64,000 nucleotides of DNA, from NCBI GenBank assembly GCA_025093985.1, contig JACAAK010000014.1, positions 2,418,001 to 2,482,000 of the forward strand, in the 5' to 3' direction. Below the pieces are notes generated by a model, which did no database searches, had not been told where the DNA came from, and worked only from the letters and a program-made list of their open reading frames with translations. The stretch comes from Calvatia gigantea. Taxonomy: Eukaryota; Basidiomycota; Agaricomycetes; Agaricales; Lycoperdaceae. Position 1 is the stretch's first letter. Each line of letters opens with the position of its first letter. Of this stretch, positions 1 to 11,742 are shown one piece after another. Made by a program: the position numbers and the translations under genes.

Positions 1-2592
1 CGCGCCCACTGGATTTTTTGAGAGGATTCCAGCCTTATGCCCATTCGATTACTGGAAGGGCTGATTTGCCAACGAGTGGAATAGAAACTCGTGATTCCCT
101 CGCTGGTCAAGAAACCTTCATCATCATGAGGTCCCGGTAGGACGCCGACGACCCAGTCTCGAGGGTATAGCGGTATCATTTCACGGGGAAGTAAGCATGG
201 AGAGTCAGTCGCTCGGAGTAGGTAGGCAATCTCCCAAGGTGAGGAAATCACCGGTTATGAGTGACCTCCCCTGGGCAACACCATGTTAACCTCCACAATC
301 CGTACACGGGAGGCGAACGCACCTGATAACCCCCTAATCCCATTGAAGTGGATTTGGAACCGAGGTACTTGGGCACGGTAGGAAATCCTCCGCGTATAGA
401 AAGATACGCCCTCAGTCCACCCTTCCCTTCTCCCTCTATCTTCGCTTCAATGGCCAGCATCCCTCCAGCAGGAATGGTGATCCGAGACCACATCGATACC
501 TCGACACCATCAACCTTGACCGCGACATCTCGACCGGTTACAGCAACCACGGCAGAACAAAGGAATTGAAGGTGACCCGCTACCCCGGGGACGACGATTA
601 TCTCTATCCCTTCTGTATTTCTTTCGTTGCCGACTAAGATATTGCCAATCGAGAATGCTACAGGATCCATGGGCCCGCTGCGAGGTATCCCCTTGCCAAT
701 ATTACGCCCAGGAAGGTCTTGCACCGTCGCTTCTAACCCAGACGAAATCACTTTAACGGCACTGTGATAATTTTTGTCGGTCACACCTTGCGGGCGACGA
801 TGGGGGGTTACTTACTTGGGTGTATACGGGAAGACGTCCAGGTACTTCGTGGTGACCTTTCCCTCTCTGAATTGTGGGCCACTTGCGATAGCTTTCAAAA
901 ACTCCATGTTGTTCGGCGGGCCGTAAACTTTGCATTCCTCGAGAGCCTGGACAAATCGCGAAATTGCTTCTTCTCGTGTACCCCCGTACACGATTACCTT
1001 GCAAAGCAACGGGTCAAAGTGAGGTGTGACTTGCATTCCCGTGGAAACCTAACCCAGTGTCAGGCCACCACCATCGCATGGGCGAAATGGAAACAACTCA
1101 CCCAACTATCAATTCTCAGCCACTTGTATTTCTCCTCCAGTTGCACGGACTGGAGCAATCCAGGGGAAGGGAGGAAGCCTTCCGCAGGATTTTCCGCGTA
1201 GACACGCCCTTCAATTGCATACCCTTGTCCGGCGCCCTTCGCAATGTGCCTGAGATTATCGTACGTTGACTGGCGCATGTCGATTGGCGAGATTCTGCCT
1301 TCGCGTGTCGCAATACCGTGAAGGAGCATCATTTCGATGAGGTCAAGGTCGTTATGGGTTACTTCTGTGATAGGATGTTCGACTTGGATTCGGGTGTTCA
1401 TCTCAAGGAAGTAGAAGTTGCCAGTTTCGTCGTCGGCTATGAACTCGACCGTTCCTAGATATGGGGAGGATGGGTATTTTAGGTGGTGGGATGTAATGGT
1501 TAGTTAATGTACCTGCAGATTCATATTTGATTGAGCGACCTAGTACGACGGCCGCATCGCACATCTTCTCTCTCAGACCTGTAGGCTTGGTCAGCTTCTT
1601 TCAAGATTGAGGGGATTTTTGTTGCACCTGGGCGGGCCTCAATGAAAGGACTCGGGCATTCCTCAACGACTTTTTGATGTCTGCGTTGGGTACTGCACTC
1701 TCTTTCCCCCATGTGTACGACATTTCCCTGACCATCACCAAACACCTGGTGGGCGACGTGACAACGTTATTCGAATGATGCATGTAATCATGATGTACTG
1801 GCTTACCTGGACTTCAATGTGCCTTGCACGAGGAATATACCTCTCAACGAAAACTCCGCCATCTCCGAACAAACTCTACACGGGTTTGGTTACCAACTCT
1901 CGTTTTTTCAAGGACAAAGTTCAGGTGTAACTACACACCTTCGCTCTCGCCGTAGCATTGTCAAACGCTCCTCTGACGTCCCCCATCCTTTCACAAATGA
2001 CCATCCCAAGCCCGCCTCCACCAGCGCTAGCCTTGAAAATCACTGGCAACCCAACCCTCCTCACCACCTCCTCCTCCGCATCACCTGCATCCTTCAGCAA
2101 TCCCTCAGATCCTGGCACGACACGGAGTTCCGCACCACCATTGGCAGTTCCCGACGCGGCGTTTTGAACGATTTTACGTGCTTCGTGTTTCATCCCCATA
2201 GCTCTCATAACAGTCGGGTTGGGCCCTATCCACGTCATTCCAGCATTCACGACCATCTCTGCAAAATCGGCGTTCTCAGATAGAAATCCATAACCGGGAT
2301 GTACGAGTGTAACGTTATGAGCTTTGCAGATTTCGATGAAGGGCTCGGGGTTGAGGTACGCCGCGCCCTCTGTTGTTGTGGTACTTGTATTCCCGGTTGA
2401 TGAAGAGGAGGGAGGCGTGAGAGGTAAGGCGACAGAGATATCCGCCATCGTGACGTGTGGTGCAATTGCGTCGGCGGGGGTGTATACGCTTACTGTGCGG
2501 ATGTCGAGTTTCTTTGCTGTGCGGATAATCCGGGCTGCGATTTCACCACGATTGGCGATGAGGAGTGTGTGTTTTGGGGTTGGGTTGACCAT
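1..2592 (-). CDS. Fused biotin carboxylase / carboxyltransferase (urea carboxylase-like, lactam or 5-oxoproline utilisation), 3' end outside window
   Basis: Minus-strand multi-exon gene starting at the ATG at 2592. Exon 1 (about 1939-2592) encodes a biotin-carboxylase N-domain beginning with the nucleotide-binding motif [10 protein letters not shown], then [14 protein letters not shown] and the glycine-rich ATP-grasp loop [11 protein letters not shown]. Later exons carry [31 protein letters not shown], the catalytic [14 protein letters not shown] and the carboxylase C-domain ([13 protein letters not shown]). From about 784 down to the window edge the protein becomes a carboxyltransferase (AHS2/PxpC/KipA type: [24 protein letters not shown]). 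A PxpB-like and a biotinyl domain would be expected beyond position 1. At least six GT-AG introns keep the frame and I see no break. In prokaryotes PxpB/PxpC work with PxpA in ATP-dependent 5-oxoproline hydrolysis; in Aspergillus nidulans a lamA/lamB pair serves lactam use. The adjacent LamB/YcsF gene supports such a role. A urea carboxylase is the main alternative. Confidence 0.9.
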
Positions 2593-3255
2593 CGTGGGAG
2601 GTTGGAGGTAGGCGTCGCCCGCTGCGAAACCTGGAAAGACTGGAGATGGATGCGCCGGCCCTTCCTACTCGAGGATCCTGGATAGGAGACGGTGTGAGAA
2701 CTTTCAATAACACATACTCGAGTTTAAAGATTTATCTTTGAAAACAGGCTCAATGAACTTGATGTCACGCGACACTTCTGACCCGTCGCCTATACCTTCA
2801 CCCATTGCAAATTCGAGGGGTCACCACCCCAGCAATTCGCTTGTGCTCAGACCGCCGTCGAGCCAACCATATACCAGACATGGTAGGTACCCCTGTACCC
2901 ACTTCATCATAACCAACGCTCACTCGCTCATTCTGCATCACCCTCCCACCCTCCCCCCTCCCCCCCCTTTTTTTTTTCAACTGCGGCGTAGTTTAGTTTA
3001 TCCTGTACCGTAGCTCACAAAACCAAGTACAATAAAAATTCCAACGCAGTCCCGACCTGCGCGGGATAGGAGATGGTGTGAGAACATATACTGTACAGTG
3101 TACATAAAGAGTATCAAAGAGCTCGGGGAAAGACTTCATTCGGATGGTCAGATGGATATCTTTCAAGGCACAAAGTGACCTCGTGCTCGAATATACTTAT
3201 TGGGATGTCATAAGTAATCATGTGTACTGCTTGGGCTTTAACGATGACCAAGTAT
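2593..3255. promoter_or_regulatory. Intergenic spacer upstream of the carboxylase gene
   Basis: This is the only upstream region available to the carboxylase gene on the minus strand, and it also holds the 3' flank of the LamB-like gene. It contains two copies of a 22-bp sequence (2680-2701 and 3064-3085, one C/T difference), a GATA-factor type TTATCT at 2732-2737 (AGATAA on the coding strand) and a C-run/T-run tract at about 2950-2980. GATA sites are typical of nitrogen-controlled fungal genes, but one hexamer is weak evidence. No other gene is visible. Confidence 0.4.
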
Positions 3256-4559
3256 TCAAAATCCAATGCGTGCGTCAGATGTGGCCCAAAAGTTGTGCTG
3301 GTCCACGAGTTTCTTGACTAGCTTCGCGATACTGACGGCATCCTAACATGTCGGTGAAAGGTTAACTGAGTGAGAGGATCATAGGGGAGGAGTAGGACTG
3401 TGACGAACAGGAGTATCGGAATGCACGCAAATTGTTATTTCATTGACATCCTTGCCCAAAGGAAGGTAATGCTCCGGAACCTCAGTCGTGATGAGTCGTT
3501 CCCTCAGAAGTCGGTTAACCTGTGGGCGATGTTTCATGATTTAGAGAAAGTTCGCTGGGTGACAACTCAAAAAACGGACGTACTCGTTCGGTGACTTGCC
3601 TCTTGCGTAACAGGATCATGGGTCCTAGTGACGCACAGTTAACAAAACAAATCGAGGAGCAAGACAATCTTAGTGATGCCAACATACTTTGTAATCAAAA
3701 GCTTCCCATCGCGATCATACCCTAAATCCGCAAACCATTCTACGAAGTAAATTTGAAATCAGTACCCCCCCCCCCCCTTTTTTTTTCTGTCTGGCTAGTC
3801 ACTTGACAAACTCACCTGGGATGAATCGGACACCCTCTTCCTTCGCCGCAACTTCATGCATCGTTCCGGCCAACCCCACAAACGCGACCTTGAAACCCGG
3901 AGAAGAAAAGGCTTTACATACCCTCACACCTGCTCTCGCCAATTCCAAATCCCTCGCCATCTGCCCATAGACCGCTCCGTGGGGTTTGATGTGGTGTAAC
4001 ATCATTTCATGGACTTGCAGAAACCCGGCAAGAGCGCCGGTCTGGTATACGAAACAATTGAACAGTTCTTCCTGGGTATGGCAAGTTACTTTAATGCGAG
4101 TTTGGAGATATTGCGAAGGAGGTAAGTCCTACGGGTGAGATTTTCATTTCTCGCCGCCCGAAACCTTGTCTGTCTGGTAAGGAAGGGTGTGCGCCAACTT
4201 TGACTCCGTTCGATTTTGCGAAGGAGACGGTTTTGTTCATTATGTCAAAATCACTATAACGAACCTCCGCTTTAGGTTTAAAGAGTACTTTGAACAAGTG
4301 AGATGGGGAGGCGCTACGAGGCATGGAATCCGCACGCGATGTTTGCGAGGTGGATCGTTTTCATCAGTTGCTCGTCGTCTGCCTATACAGACTCTCTCAT
4401 CAGCTTAAACGCTCAGTTAGTGAATGAACGATTGGGCATACGATACTGGTAGAGGCTGTAACCCTATCCAGAATCATCAGTATAAGACAGATTGAACGTG
4501 AATTGGCAACACACCTCCCCCAAGTCACAATTCAGAGTAGCCTTCAACTGTTTCGCCAT
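3256..4559 (-). CDS. lamB: LamB/YcsF family protein (5-oxoprolinase subunit A, PxpA-like)
   Basis: Minus-strand gene with at least five short introns. The start is the ATG at 4559, directly before [15 protein letters not shown], the family N-terminal signature. Exons then give [30 protein letters not shown], a helix ending in [16 protein letters not shown], the stretch [16 protein letters not shown] and a C-terminus with ICVHSDTP, ending at the stop at 3256. All are landmarks of the LamB/YcsF (PxpA) family, usually about 250 residues; the assembled product is of that size. PxpA with PxpB/C cleaves 5-oxoproline, and fungal homologues are linked to lactam use. The fused carboxylase lies 664 bp downstream on the same strand, so the two probably act together. 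One intron (around 3765-3787) contains a long C-run/T-run. The frame appears intact. Confidence 0.88.
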
Positions 4560-4669
4560 CTCAACACAGCAAAGAACAAGGGTGAGGAAAAGAAGATGGT
4601 TCGAGCTCCCTCGATCTATATATATATATATACGGCTGTTAAAGCACAGGTCACGATTCGCGATGCCCA

Positions 4670-6135
4670 TAAATGGCTTGGGTAATCGTGTTTTGTTCTA
4701 CGTCATTTAATTTTACATGTTCCCCTACAGAGTGTGAGCGACAAGATGCAAAGCCCCATCTCGTAAAGCCAAACCTGACCAGGCCCACTACTGCCCTCGC
4801 GCCAGCCACGACACAATTCCTCTAATACGGCAGAAACACGACACCCGAATTTCAGGCGATCCACGGCAGTCGTGAGCTATGTTTCGGCTGGGGTAGCCGT
4901 AGAATCGTAGGTTCGCGCCGGAAACACGAAAGACAAGGGCAATGTGGGGGGTCGAAGTCGGTGAGGTACTAGGAGCAGGTCAGCTGAAACAGTGGAAGAG
5001 CGCCCAAGGCGTCCGCACAGAACCAACTGAACATGGTGACAACAGAACGCTATCAAGCCGTAGAAAATGCCAGAGGACGGTGTGGTAGGAAATTTGGGTG
5101 GTCCATAAATTTATAACAGAAATAGTTACGGAGCTACGTAGAGTAACAAAAACCGGAACGAAGTTCCTTTGTTGGTTCCTATTTACCTCGACACTTGTGA
5201 ATTGCCTTACACTCGTCACGAAGGAATAACTACACTGGACTCTGCCTCACACAGTCGAACAGGTCCTTGACAAGAACCCACTTTCCGGCACGCCATAAGG
5301 TGAATAGCGCCAAGCTATCCGAGCCGGACTATTTTGGGACCCTGGTTCCCAGGTTTCTGCAATGTTTCTCAACATCGCTCCATTAAGTACGGAGCCGGTC
5401 CTCGCATGGAGCAAAGCAGTAGGAGGCATATCATTGACAGCATGATACTAAATTTATGCAGCAATCGTTTTTCAACGATTTGGTGGTCGAAGACGGCGAT
5501 CAATATTTGTGCTGCCGCTTTTCCCAGAGGCCTGACGGGCCTTGATGACCGTCCACAACACTCGGACTTGATCGTGATTCGAACGCTGGAGAAAGGCTAT
5601 ACCGACGATTCGGTGCATCACTGGTCATACTTATATCGCTTGGAATCAAAAGATATATCTTTCAATTGTATACTACAGCTTTCTGAAGTCAATATAATAT
5701 GGATCTGACCCCTGTCATATCGACTCGTCGGAGCAGTGTATTATACGCAAATGAGCTCAAATGCAGCCGGGAAATAGCTTACCAGTGCCGTCACTGCGGA
5801 CGCGTAGCAGCGAGCGTTTTGAAGGATGCTCCATATGCCGAAACACCAATTTTAGCACGGCGTTCTGACCTGATCAAGTCTCTTTCGCGACGCTCCACCC
5901 TCATGATGGTGAAACGACACCGCGAGGTTTGAATAACGCTATCCCCATTCCAGGTTTCGCGGCGGGCTGATCGCCTTAAATTTTAAGAAACGCTACCCAC
6001 ACTCGAGAAACCTTTGAGATGATTGGCAGTTCTTCAGACGCTTGGACAACCGTTGTCTTGGCAGAAACAGCTCTCCTTGCTTTAAAAAGACTCAATGGCT
6101 TGAGCTTTGAGATTTCCCTCGCCAAATTGCCAACT
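4670..6135. other. Gene-poor interval
   Basis: I see no convincing coding region on either strand. The open stretches here are short, lack family motifs and are not framed by matching splice sites. A short (TA)n run lies just before it at about 4617-4632. The last few hundred bases presumably contain the promoter of the laccase-like gene. Confidence 0.4.
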
Positions 6136-8347
6136 ATGGTTCACCTCTCCTTTGCGGTGCTCTTGGGTATCCTGCCCTTGGCTTTTGCCGAAACTCGTAC
6201 AATCGAATTCACCGTCAGCAATGCCCGCATTTCTCCTGATGGTTTCGAACGCGAGTAAGCTACGCTCTTCAGTCTCATGAGTTGACCTCTTGCCTAACCA
6301 AATTGCTTGCAAGTGCCGTGTTGATCAATGGTCAATTCCCTGGGCCTCTGATCCAGATTAACAAGAATGACCATGTTATCATTCCGACTCATAACCAACT
6401 TACCGATCCGTTGATGAGGCGAAGCACCTCCATCGTAGGAATACTTCGTATATACCCGAGCGAATTATTAACAAATACGATAGCACTGGCACGGATTCTT
6501 CCAAGCACGTACTTCCGCTATGGATGGCCCTGCTTTTGTGAACCAATGCCCTATTCCTCCTAACACAACTTTTACCTATGAATTCACCGCTCTCAATCAA
6601 AGTGGAAAGTACGCATCACCTAATATCTCAGTTTTAAAGTGACTAATGAACATCCCCAGCTTCTGGTACCACTCCCACTTGTCGACCCAATATTGCGACG
6701 GTCTCCGAGGTGCCTTTGTCGTTTACGGTCAGTTTTCTCTCGTAATAAGGTTTTATGGCATGTTCTCATCCAGCTATAGATCCCGACGATCCACTGAAGG
6801 ACATGTATGACGTTGACGATGAGTCCACGGTCATCACCTTGTCTGAGTGGTACCATATCTTGGCTCCGGCTGCTACCAATAAGTTCTTTGAGTCCGGCAG
6901 TATCCCGTGCGTGTCCTACTCACCCGCTCTCCCTGTCTGTTTTTTTTCTGGCTCTGACGGTGAAATTTGCAGTGTTCAGGACTCTGGTTTGATTAACGGC
7001 AGAGGGCGATTCAACGGAGGGCCAAAAGGTACCATTCTTTTCACCCTTCATCATGGTACTGGGTCACTTATACTCTTTCACAGTACCATATGCTGTGGTA
7101 AACGTAGAGCAAGGCAAGAGGTACCGGCTGCGTATCTTTGCCATCGCGTGCCGTCCATTCTTTACTTTCTCCATTGACAACCACAACATCACCTTCATCG
7201 AGGCTGACGGGATTGAACACGACCCTGTTGAGGTGCGATTACATCGATATCTACGCTGCGCAACGTGTAGTCTGCAGTCCTCAATGCCAACCAACCGGTG
7301 AACAATTACTGGATCCGTGCTCCTCCTACTGGTGGAAACCCGAAAAACAATCCTAACTGTACGTTATTTGGCATGTCTCCGAGCCATGTATATCATTATT
7401 GACAATTTCTACCATATAGACAACCCGGACCTTACCCTCGCAGTTTTGCGCTACAAGGGTGCCAAGGACGAAGAACCCACCACGGTCAACACCTACTGGG
7501 CACAAATTACTTGACCAGGAGATGCACGTATGTTCTTTCTACGACATTTCGCGGAGAAGCCCTTCCAATCTTTACACATCTTCCTAATAGCCCATCGCTG
7601 CTGAAGGTCCTGGCAAACTCGGGGATGGCCCTCCCGACTACGCTTTTACTCTCAATATTGATCAGCCGAATGCTCCCTTCTTCGATATTAATGGCATTTC
7701 CTATATCTCGCCTACCGTCCCCGTTCTCCTTCAACTCCTCAGTGGTGCTAAGAGGCCTCAGGATCTTCTTCCTTCCGAGCAAGTTCTTATTGTCCGGAAG
7801 AATGCTCTTGTCCAAGTGACGATTCCTGGTCCTGGAGCTCATCCATTCCATTGTAAGAGGAGTTTCCCTTACCTTTTTGGAAAGAGTTGACCTGATAACG
7901 TCGTTGTTCCTCAGTGCACGGCCATACCTTTGACGTCGTGTTGCCGTCGGGCGATACCACGCTCAACTTCAAGAAGTACGTCTCTTTCTTCATCTCCCTA
8001 TTTTATTTTATTTTACGAACGTTGGTACTGACTCGAGTATTCAGCCCGCTCCGTCGTGATGTATACCCCATCAACGGTGGTAATACCACTTTCCGCTTCT
8101 GTAAGTCCCTTTGCTCGTCCATGAGTTACTTTACCTCTCGTGCTGACGTCGTACCCGCAAGTCACCGACAACCCAGGAGCGTGGTTCTTGCATTGCCATA
8201 TCGATTGGCATCTTGAAGCAGGGTCTCGCTGTCGTCTTTGCTGAGGCTCCTGAGGATAATGTTAGTGGGCCTCAGTCTCAGATTACCCCGCAAGATTGGA
8301 AGGATTTGTGTCCTATGTATAATGAACTCGACCCCGAGTTACAGTGA
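6136..8347 (+). pseudogene. Laccase (multicopper oxidase) with several frame disruptions
   Basis: Start ATG 6136 gives a secretion signal (MVHLSFAVLLGILPLAFA). About ten exons follow with normal short introns. All four copper signatures are readable: L1 HWHGFFQ, L2 [18 protein letters not shown]3 split by an intron as HPFH/LHGHTFDVV, L4 [11 protein letters not shown], so the ten His and the Cys ligands are present. The reading frame is broken at about 7236 (extra base), 7267 (extra base plus in-frame TAG at 7268-7270), 7494 (extra base) and 8221-8223 (G-run one base too long, just after L4). The first two could be avoided only by an intron of 38 bp, which would remove a peptide (DYIDIYAAQR) that fits the family. 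Fungal laccases oxidise phenolics outside the cell. Either a recent pseudogene or local sequence errors; four events favour the former. Confidence 0.85.
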
Positions 8348-8466
8348 AACACGTCTACCTGCCAGGTTAGAACCGAAGAACAGTTTTATTGTTATTGGAT
8401 GGGGAACGCGTAAAGGCTGTTCATTATTATCCGCACCGATAAGGATGTCCACATATACATTAAGCC

Positions 8467-10233
8467 CTATTTATCCACGGAAATACCGAATATATAAATG
8501 CCCCTTGTCAATCGCGAATCAGTAAGACGTATCTCCGCCAAAGTCCACCATTTAAGAGTTAAAGTTTTCATACCAAAATCCCGACAACCAATCCACATAC
8601 CACCCCCAGTCCACACAATAGCAGAACTTGAACCACCCCGACCCCAGCCCAATCTCCAGCTGGATGCGCCGTTCGCACCCCTCGCACCATCCTCGACCCA
8701 ATCCCTCCACGCAGAATGTAGTTGCAACACAAACGCCTGGCCCTCAGGTGATTTCTCCCCTTGCCGACCGTAAGAATTTGGATTGACGACGGGTGTGAAG
8801 CCATCCGTCTGATGTTATATGTGGGTAGTTTTGGAATACCGAAGACGAGTTGGAGTTGGAAGAGGTGTCGTTAGATGAGGAGAAGAGTGTTCGTCGAATT
8901 TTTTCTGCTGCAGGGACGTGTGTGAATTGGTTTAGCATTACTGCACCTCTGAAGACTGTTGAAGCCAAGAGTGCGCTGCTTGATCCATCATAGAAGTTGT
9001 CTGGGGGTGATACTGGGACGTCGGGATAATTCGTGAATAGATTCACAGAGGGGTCCTTAAAGAGTACGGTCAGGGATATAGGAAACAGAAGAGGAGTTGC
9101 ACTGGAACGTACGAGGAGAGCGTACATCCCATCGTGAACCTCTTTCACCCAATTAGCCAAGTCCTTTTGTTGGTTTTTTAGTGTGTTGGCGTATTGTGAA
9201 TTACGAATGGTTGCGAGGACGCGAAGCATTCCTGCAGCGGCCCAACCGTTACCTGATTAATAAAATACGATACACCTCAGACTTTCACCGCGGATTTGAG
9301 GGAGATAATAAGGAATGAGAGTTTACCAGTTGCCCAATAACCTTCATCGTTGTTAGTAGGCCCTAATAGTACGTGCTTCCATCTGTGCTGCGCCCCGGGG
9401 TCGCTTAAGTAGTTGTGGTAGAGTTTGATCTGGTTGTAAGCCTCGAGTAGTAACGTCCTGTTCTGGGACATCACGCCATAATACGCCAGAAATGGAGGAA
9501 CCATGTACACAAAATCACTCCTGTATCCACAAATCCAATCAATATCTGAAACGAACGCTTGTGCTGGTGATGGGGGTGGGAAGGAATGGATATCGATCTC
9601 ACGTACCATATCTGTACCTCCGCCACCCGATGCGAAAGCGCACCATCCGGCGTCCGCAGTACCCTCGTCAACAAAAAATCTAATTGATCCTTCGCCGCAC
9701 CAGCATAGTCCAATCCACCTCCATCCCCATTTCCAGTCGCCTGTTCTGTCCAATACGCTAACAAAACGCCCATCCCGTTTGATGCTGGATCTGCAGCGCT
9801 CCCATCTGTCATCAGAGGCTGCGGCCCCACTGTATTATTATTCACATTCGGACGGTTAGCGACGACATTCCTTGCGATGGTGAAGAAAGGTTGGAGAACG
9901 GTTGTGAGGTTCCCTGGTGGGTTTTGTGGTGGTGGAAGCGCGTGGGGGGAGAAGACGGAGTAACGGGTCCCGCTCAATTCAAGGATTGTTTGTGAACGCG
10001 TGCCTAGTTCCCAACTATGGAGATTTCATTAATGAATACAGTTATGTGGAAGGAAAGTTAAGTGTTGCTTACCTTTTCTGAGCGCCCTCTGCGAGGCGCT
10101 GGCTGATGATTTCAAGTTGTGCATCGGTTAGATTCTGCGCGTTTGCCAGAAGCGGGGCCCGTGCGAAGCTGAGGGTCGCCGCGAACCCGGTCAGAACCCA
10201 CCGAGCGAAACGCAGTGCGACCCTTGTCTTCAT
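8467..10233 (-). CDS. Secreted six-hairpin glycosidase (GH88/GH105-like), one frame break near the C-terminus
   Basis: The minus-strand ATG at 10233 begins a signal-peptide-like N-terminus (hydrophobic to about residue 30). Exons follow with LLAYWTEQATGNG, SHRVAEVQIW, SDFVYMVPPFLAYYGVMS, LLGPTNNDEGYWATG and NGWAAAGMLRVLATI, a pattern of the alpha/alpha six-hairpin glycosidases such as unsaturated rhamnogalacturonyl hydrolases. Introns at about 10.07, 9.61, 9.3 and 9.1 kb have GT-AG ends. Near 8797-8799 one extra base shifts the frame: the conserved tail TPVVNPNSYGRQG...SPEGQAFV is in the next frame, while the direct frame soon meets a stop. Either a young pseudogene allele or a sequence error. 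The exact 3' end is unsure; 8467 is the stop of the restored frame. The exact substrate cannot be told from sequence. Confidence 0.7.
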
Positions 10234-10778
10234 CGTACGTAATCCACGTTAATGAATCGCCTGCCCTTGGCGCTGAACTGGCGAAAGAAACGAAAGGAGA
10301 GGAAAAATGTGCGTGAGGGAAAATGTTGCGCAGCGGCCAGGTTTCCCGACTCTGGGAGAACTTCCTGATATAAATAACACAGCTGTAACATATCAAGTGT
10401 CGGTGAGGGGTAGCTCCAGCCCCATTGTATTGACATCCTGTACGCTTTGGCTAGGACTAAAAATCGTGCCTTCCTTGTTCACCTGGAATGCGTCGTCTCC
10501 CTGTTGATACAACTATCTCAGTCGCCCATACACTGGCCTTAAGCTTCAGGTCTGGTTCTAAGTATTATCCCACAGAATATTGAGTTCTATTCGAACCCCT
10601 GCCTCGTGCCTGACTGGATTAGCTCTGACGTGCTGGAATCAATCACTCAGCCGACGGCAACAGACGGCAACCCACAGCCTTCCTCCGAAGTTGATCGGTT
10701 CTCCGAACGCACGTGCACCCCACAGACGAGATAAGATATGTAACATCACTGATCAGATCAAACATTTCCTTTCCGCTC
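10234..10778. promoter_or_regulatory. Divergent intergenic region between glycosidase and methyltransferase
   Basis: The upstream regions of two divergent genes meet here. From about 10426 onward the sequence recurs, degraded, at about 13.54 kb together with the first exons of the methyltransferase. No other gene is seen. Confidence 0.5.
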
Positions 10779-11742
10779 ATGACCTCTGACGATACAGCAC
10801 TCGATCTCGACTCCATATTCCCTGTACGCAACACAATTTACAACGAAACACTTACATAACTTTTGAAGCTAGGAGCCAGAACGGCCACCCACTCCAAAAC
10901 CTACGTACTCGACGTACACTCGTACTGCTCCTAGTTCAGACACGTCAGAACTGCGAGAGCTAAGAATTAGACTCGTAGGAAGCCATCCTTTATGGGCACA
11001 TCATCTGTCAGTTGGAATTCCTCCATCTTCGCCTCGGTCGCGCATTTACTAAGATTTACTTGTACCTCCACCCATGTCCATGTCGCACGATGTAGATGGA
11101 ATGCCTCTCGCTCCTTTGCTTCCTTTTTAGATAGAACGAGGCTCTGCCAAGATCGAACAGTACTCGAGCTCGGCGCAGGTGGCGCTCTCCCCAGTATCAT
11201 CGCTGCTCTTACGGGTGCTACGAAAGTGGTTGTCACTGACTACCCCGACGCTCCCCTTCTCGATAACATCCACCATAATGTTTCCAATAACGTACCTCCA
11301 ACTCTGCAAAACCGCGTTGACGTGCAGGGGTATGTCTGGGGCCAAGACACGCAACCCCTCCGAAATGCTCTACCGCCGGGCAAGAGCACGGGATTCGACG
11401 TCATAATACTTTCTGACCTTATTTTCAATCACTCGCAACACGGTGCATTGCTCCATACATGCGAACAGGTTATCTTGAAGGGTAACCCTGCGGCTTGTAT
11501 ACTTGTGTTCTATAGCCACCACCGGCCACATCTCGCACATCGCGATATGGAATTTTTCGAGAAGGCGAGAGAAAGGGGATGGAGTACCGATGAGATTGTT
11601 ACTGAAACCTTTCCCGTAAGTTGTTTCATCCCCTGTCGTTTTTTCGTTTGCTTGAACGGACGATTAGCCTATGTTTCCGGAAGATCCGGGTGATGAAGCA
11701 ATTCGTTCGACCGTGCGTGGGTGGAAATTGGGGAAACTATAA
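10779..11742 (+). CDS. EFM7/NNT1-type protein N-terminal and lysine methyltransferase
   Basis: Four exons can be placed: 10779-10823, 10873-11006, 11096-11615 and 11668-11742, all with GT-AG introns and a continuous frame. The start gives MTSDDTALDLDSIFP, then EPERPPTPKPTYSTYTR and VGSHPLWAHHLWNASRSFASFLD, typical of the EFM7 (nicotinamide N-methyltransferase-like) family. The SAM-binding motif I is VLELGAGGALPSI, followed by VVVTDYPD, then FDVIILSDLIFNH and the conserved VFYSHHRP. The C-terminus ends PMFPEDPGDEAIRSTVRGWKLGKL. In yeast, Efm7 methylates the N-terminal Gly and adjacent Lys of eEF1A. Length and motifs look complete. A decayed copy of the 5' third of this gene lies at 13.5-14.0 kb. 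Confidence 0.9.

Noticed and set aside
4612..4634. TA-rich run as a promoter TATA box of the LamB-like gene
   Set aside because: It is a plain (TA)n repeat about 55-75 bp before the start. The position is compatible, but sequence alone cannot tell a promoter from a microsatellite.
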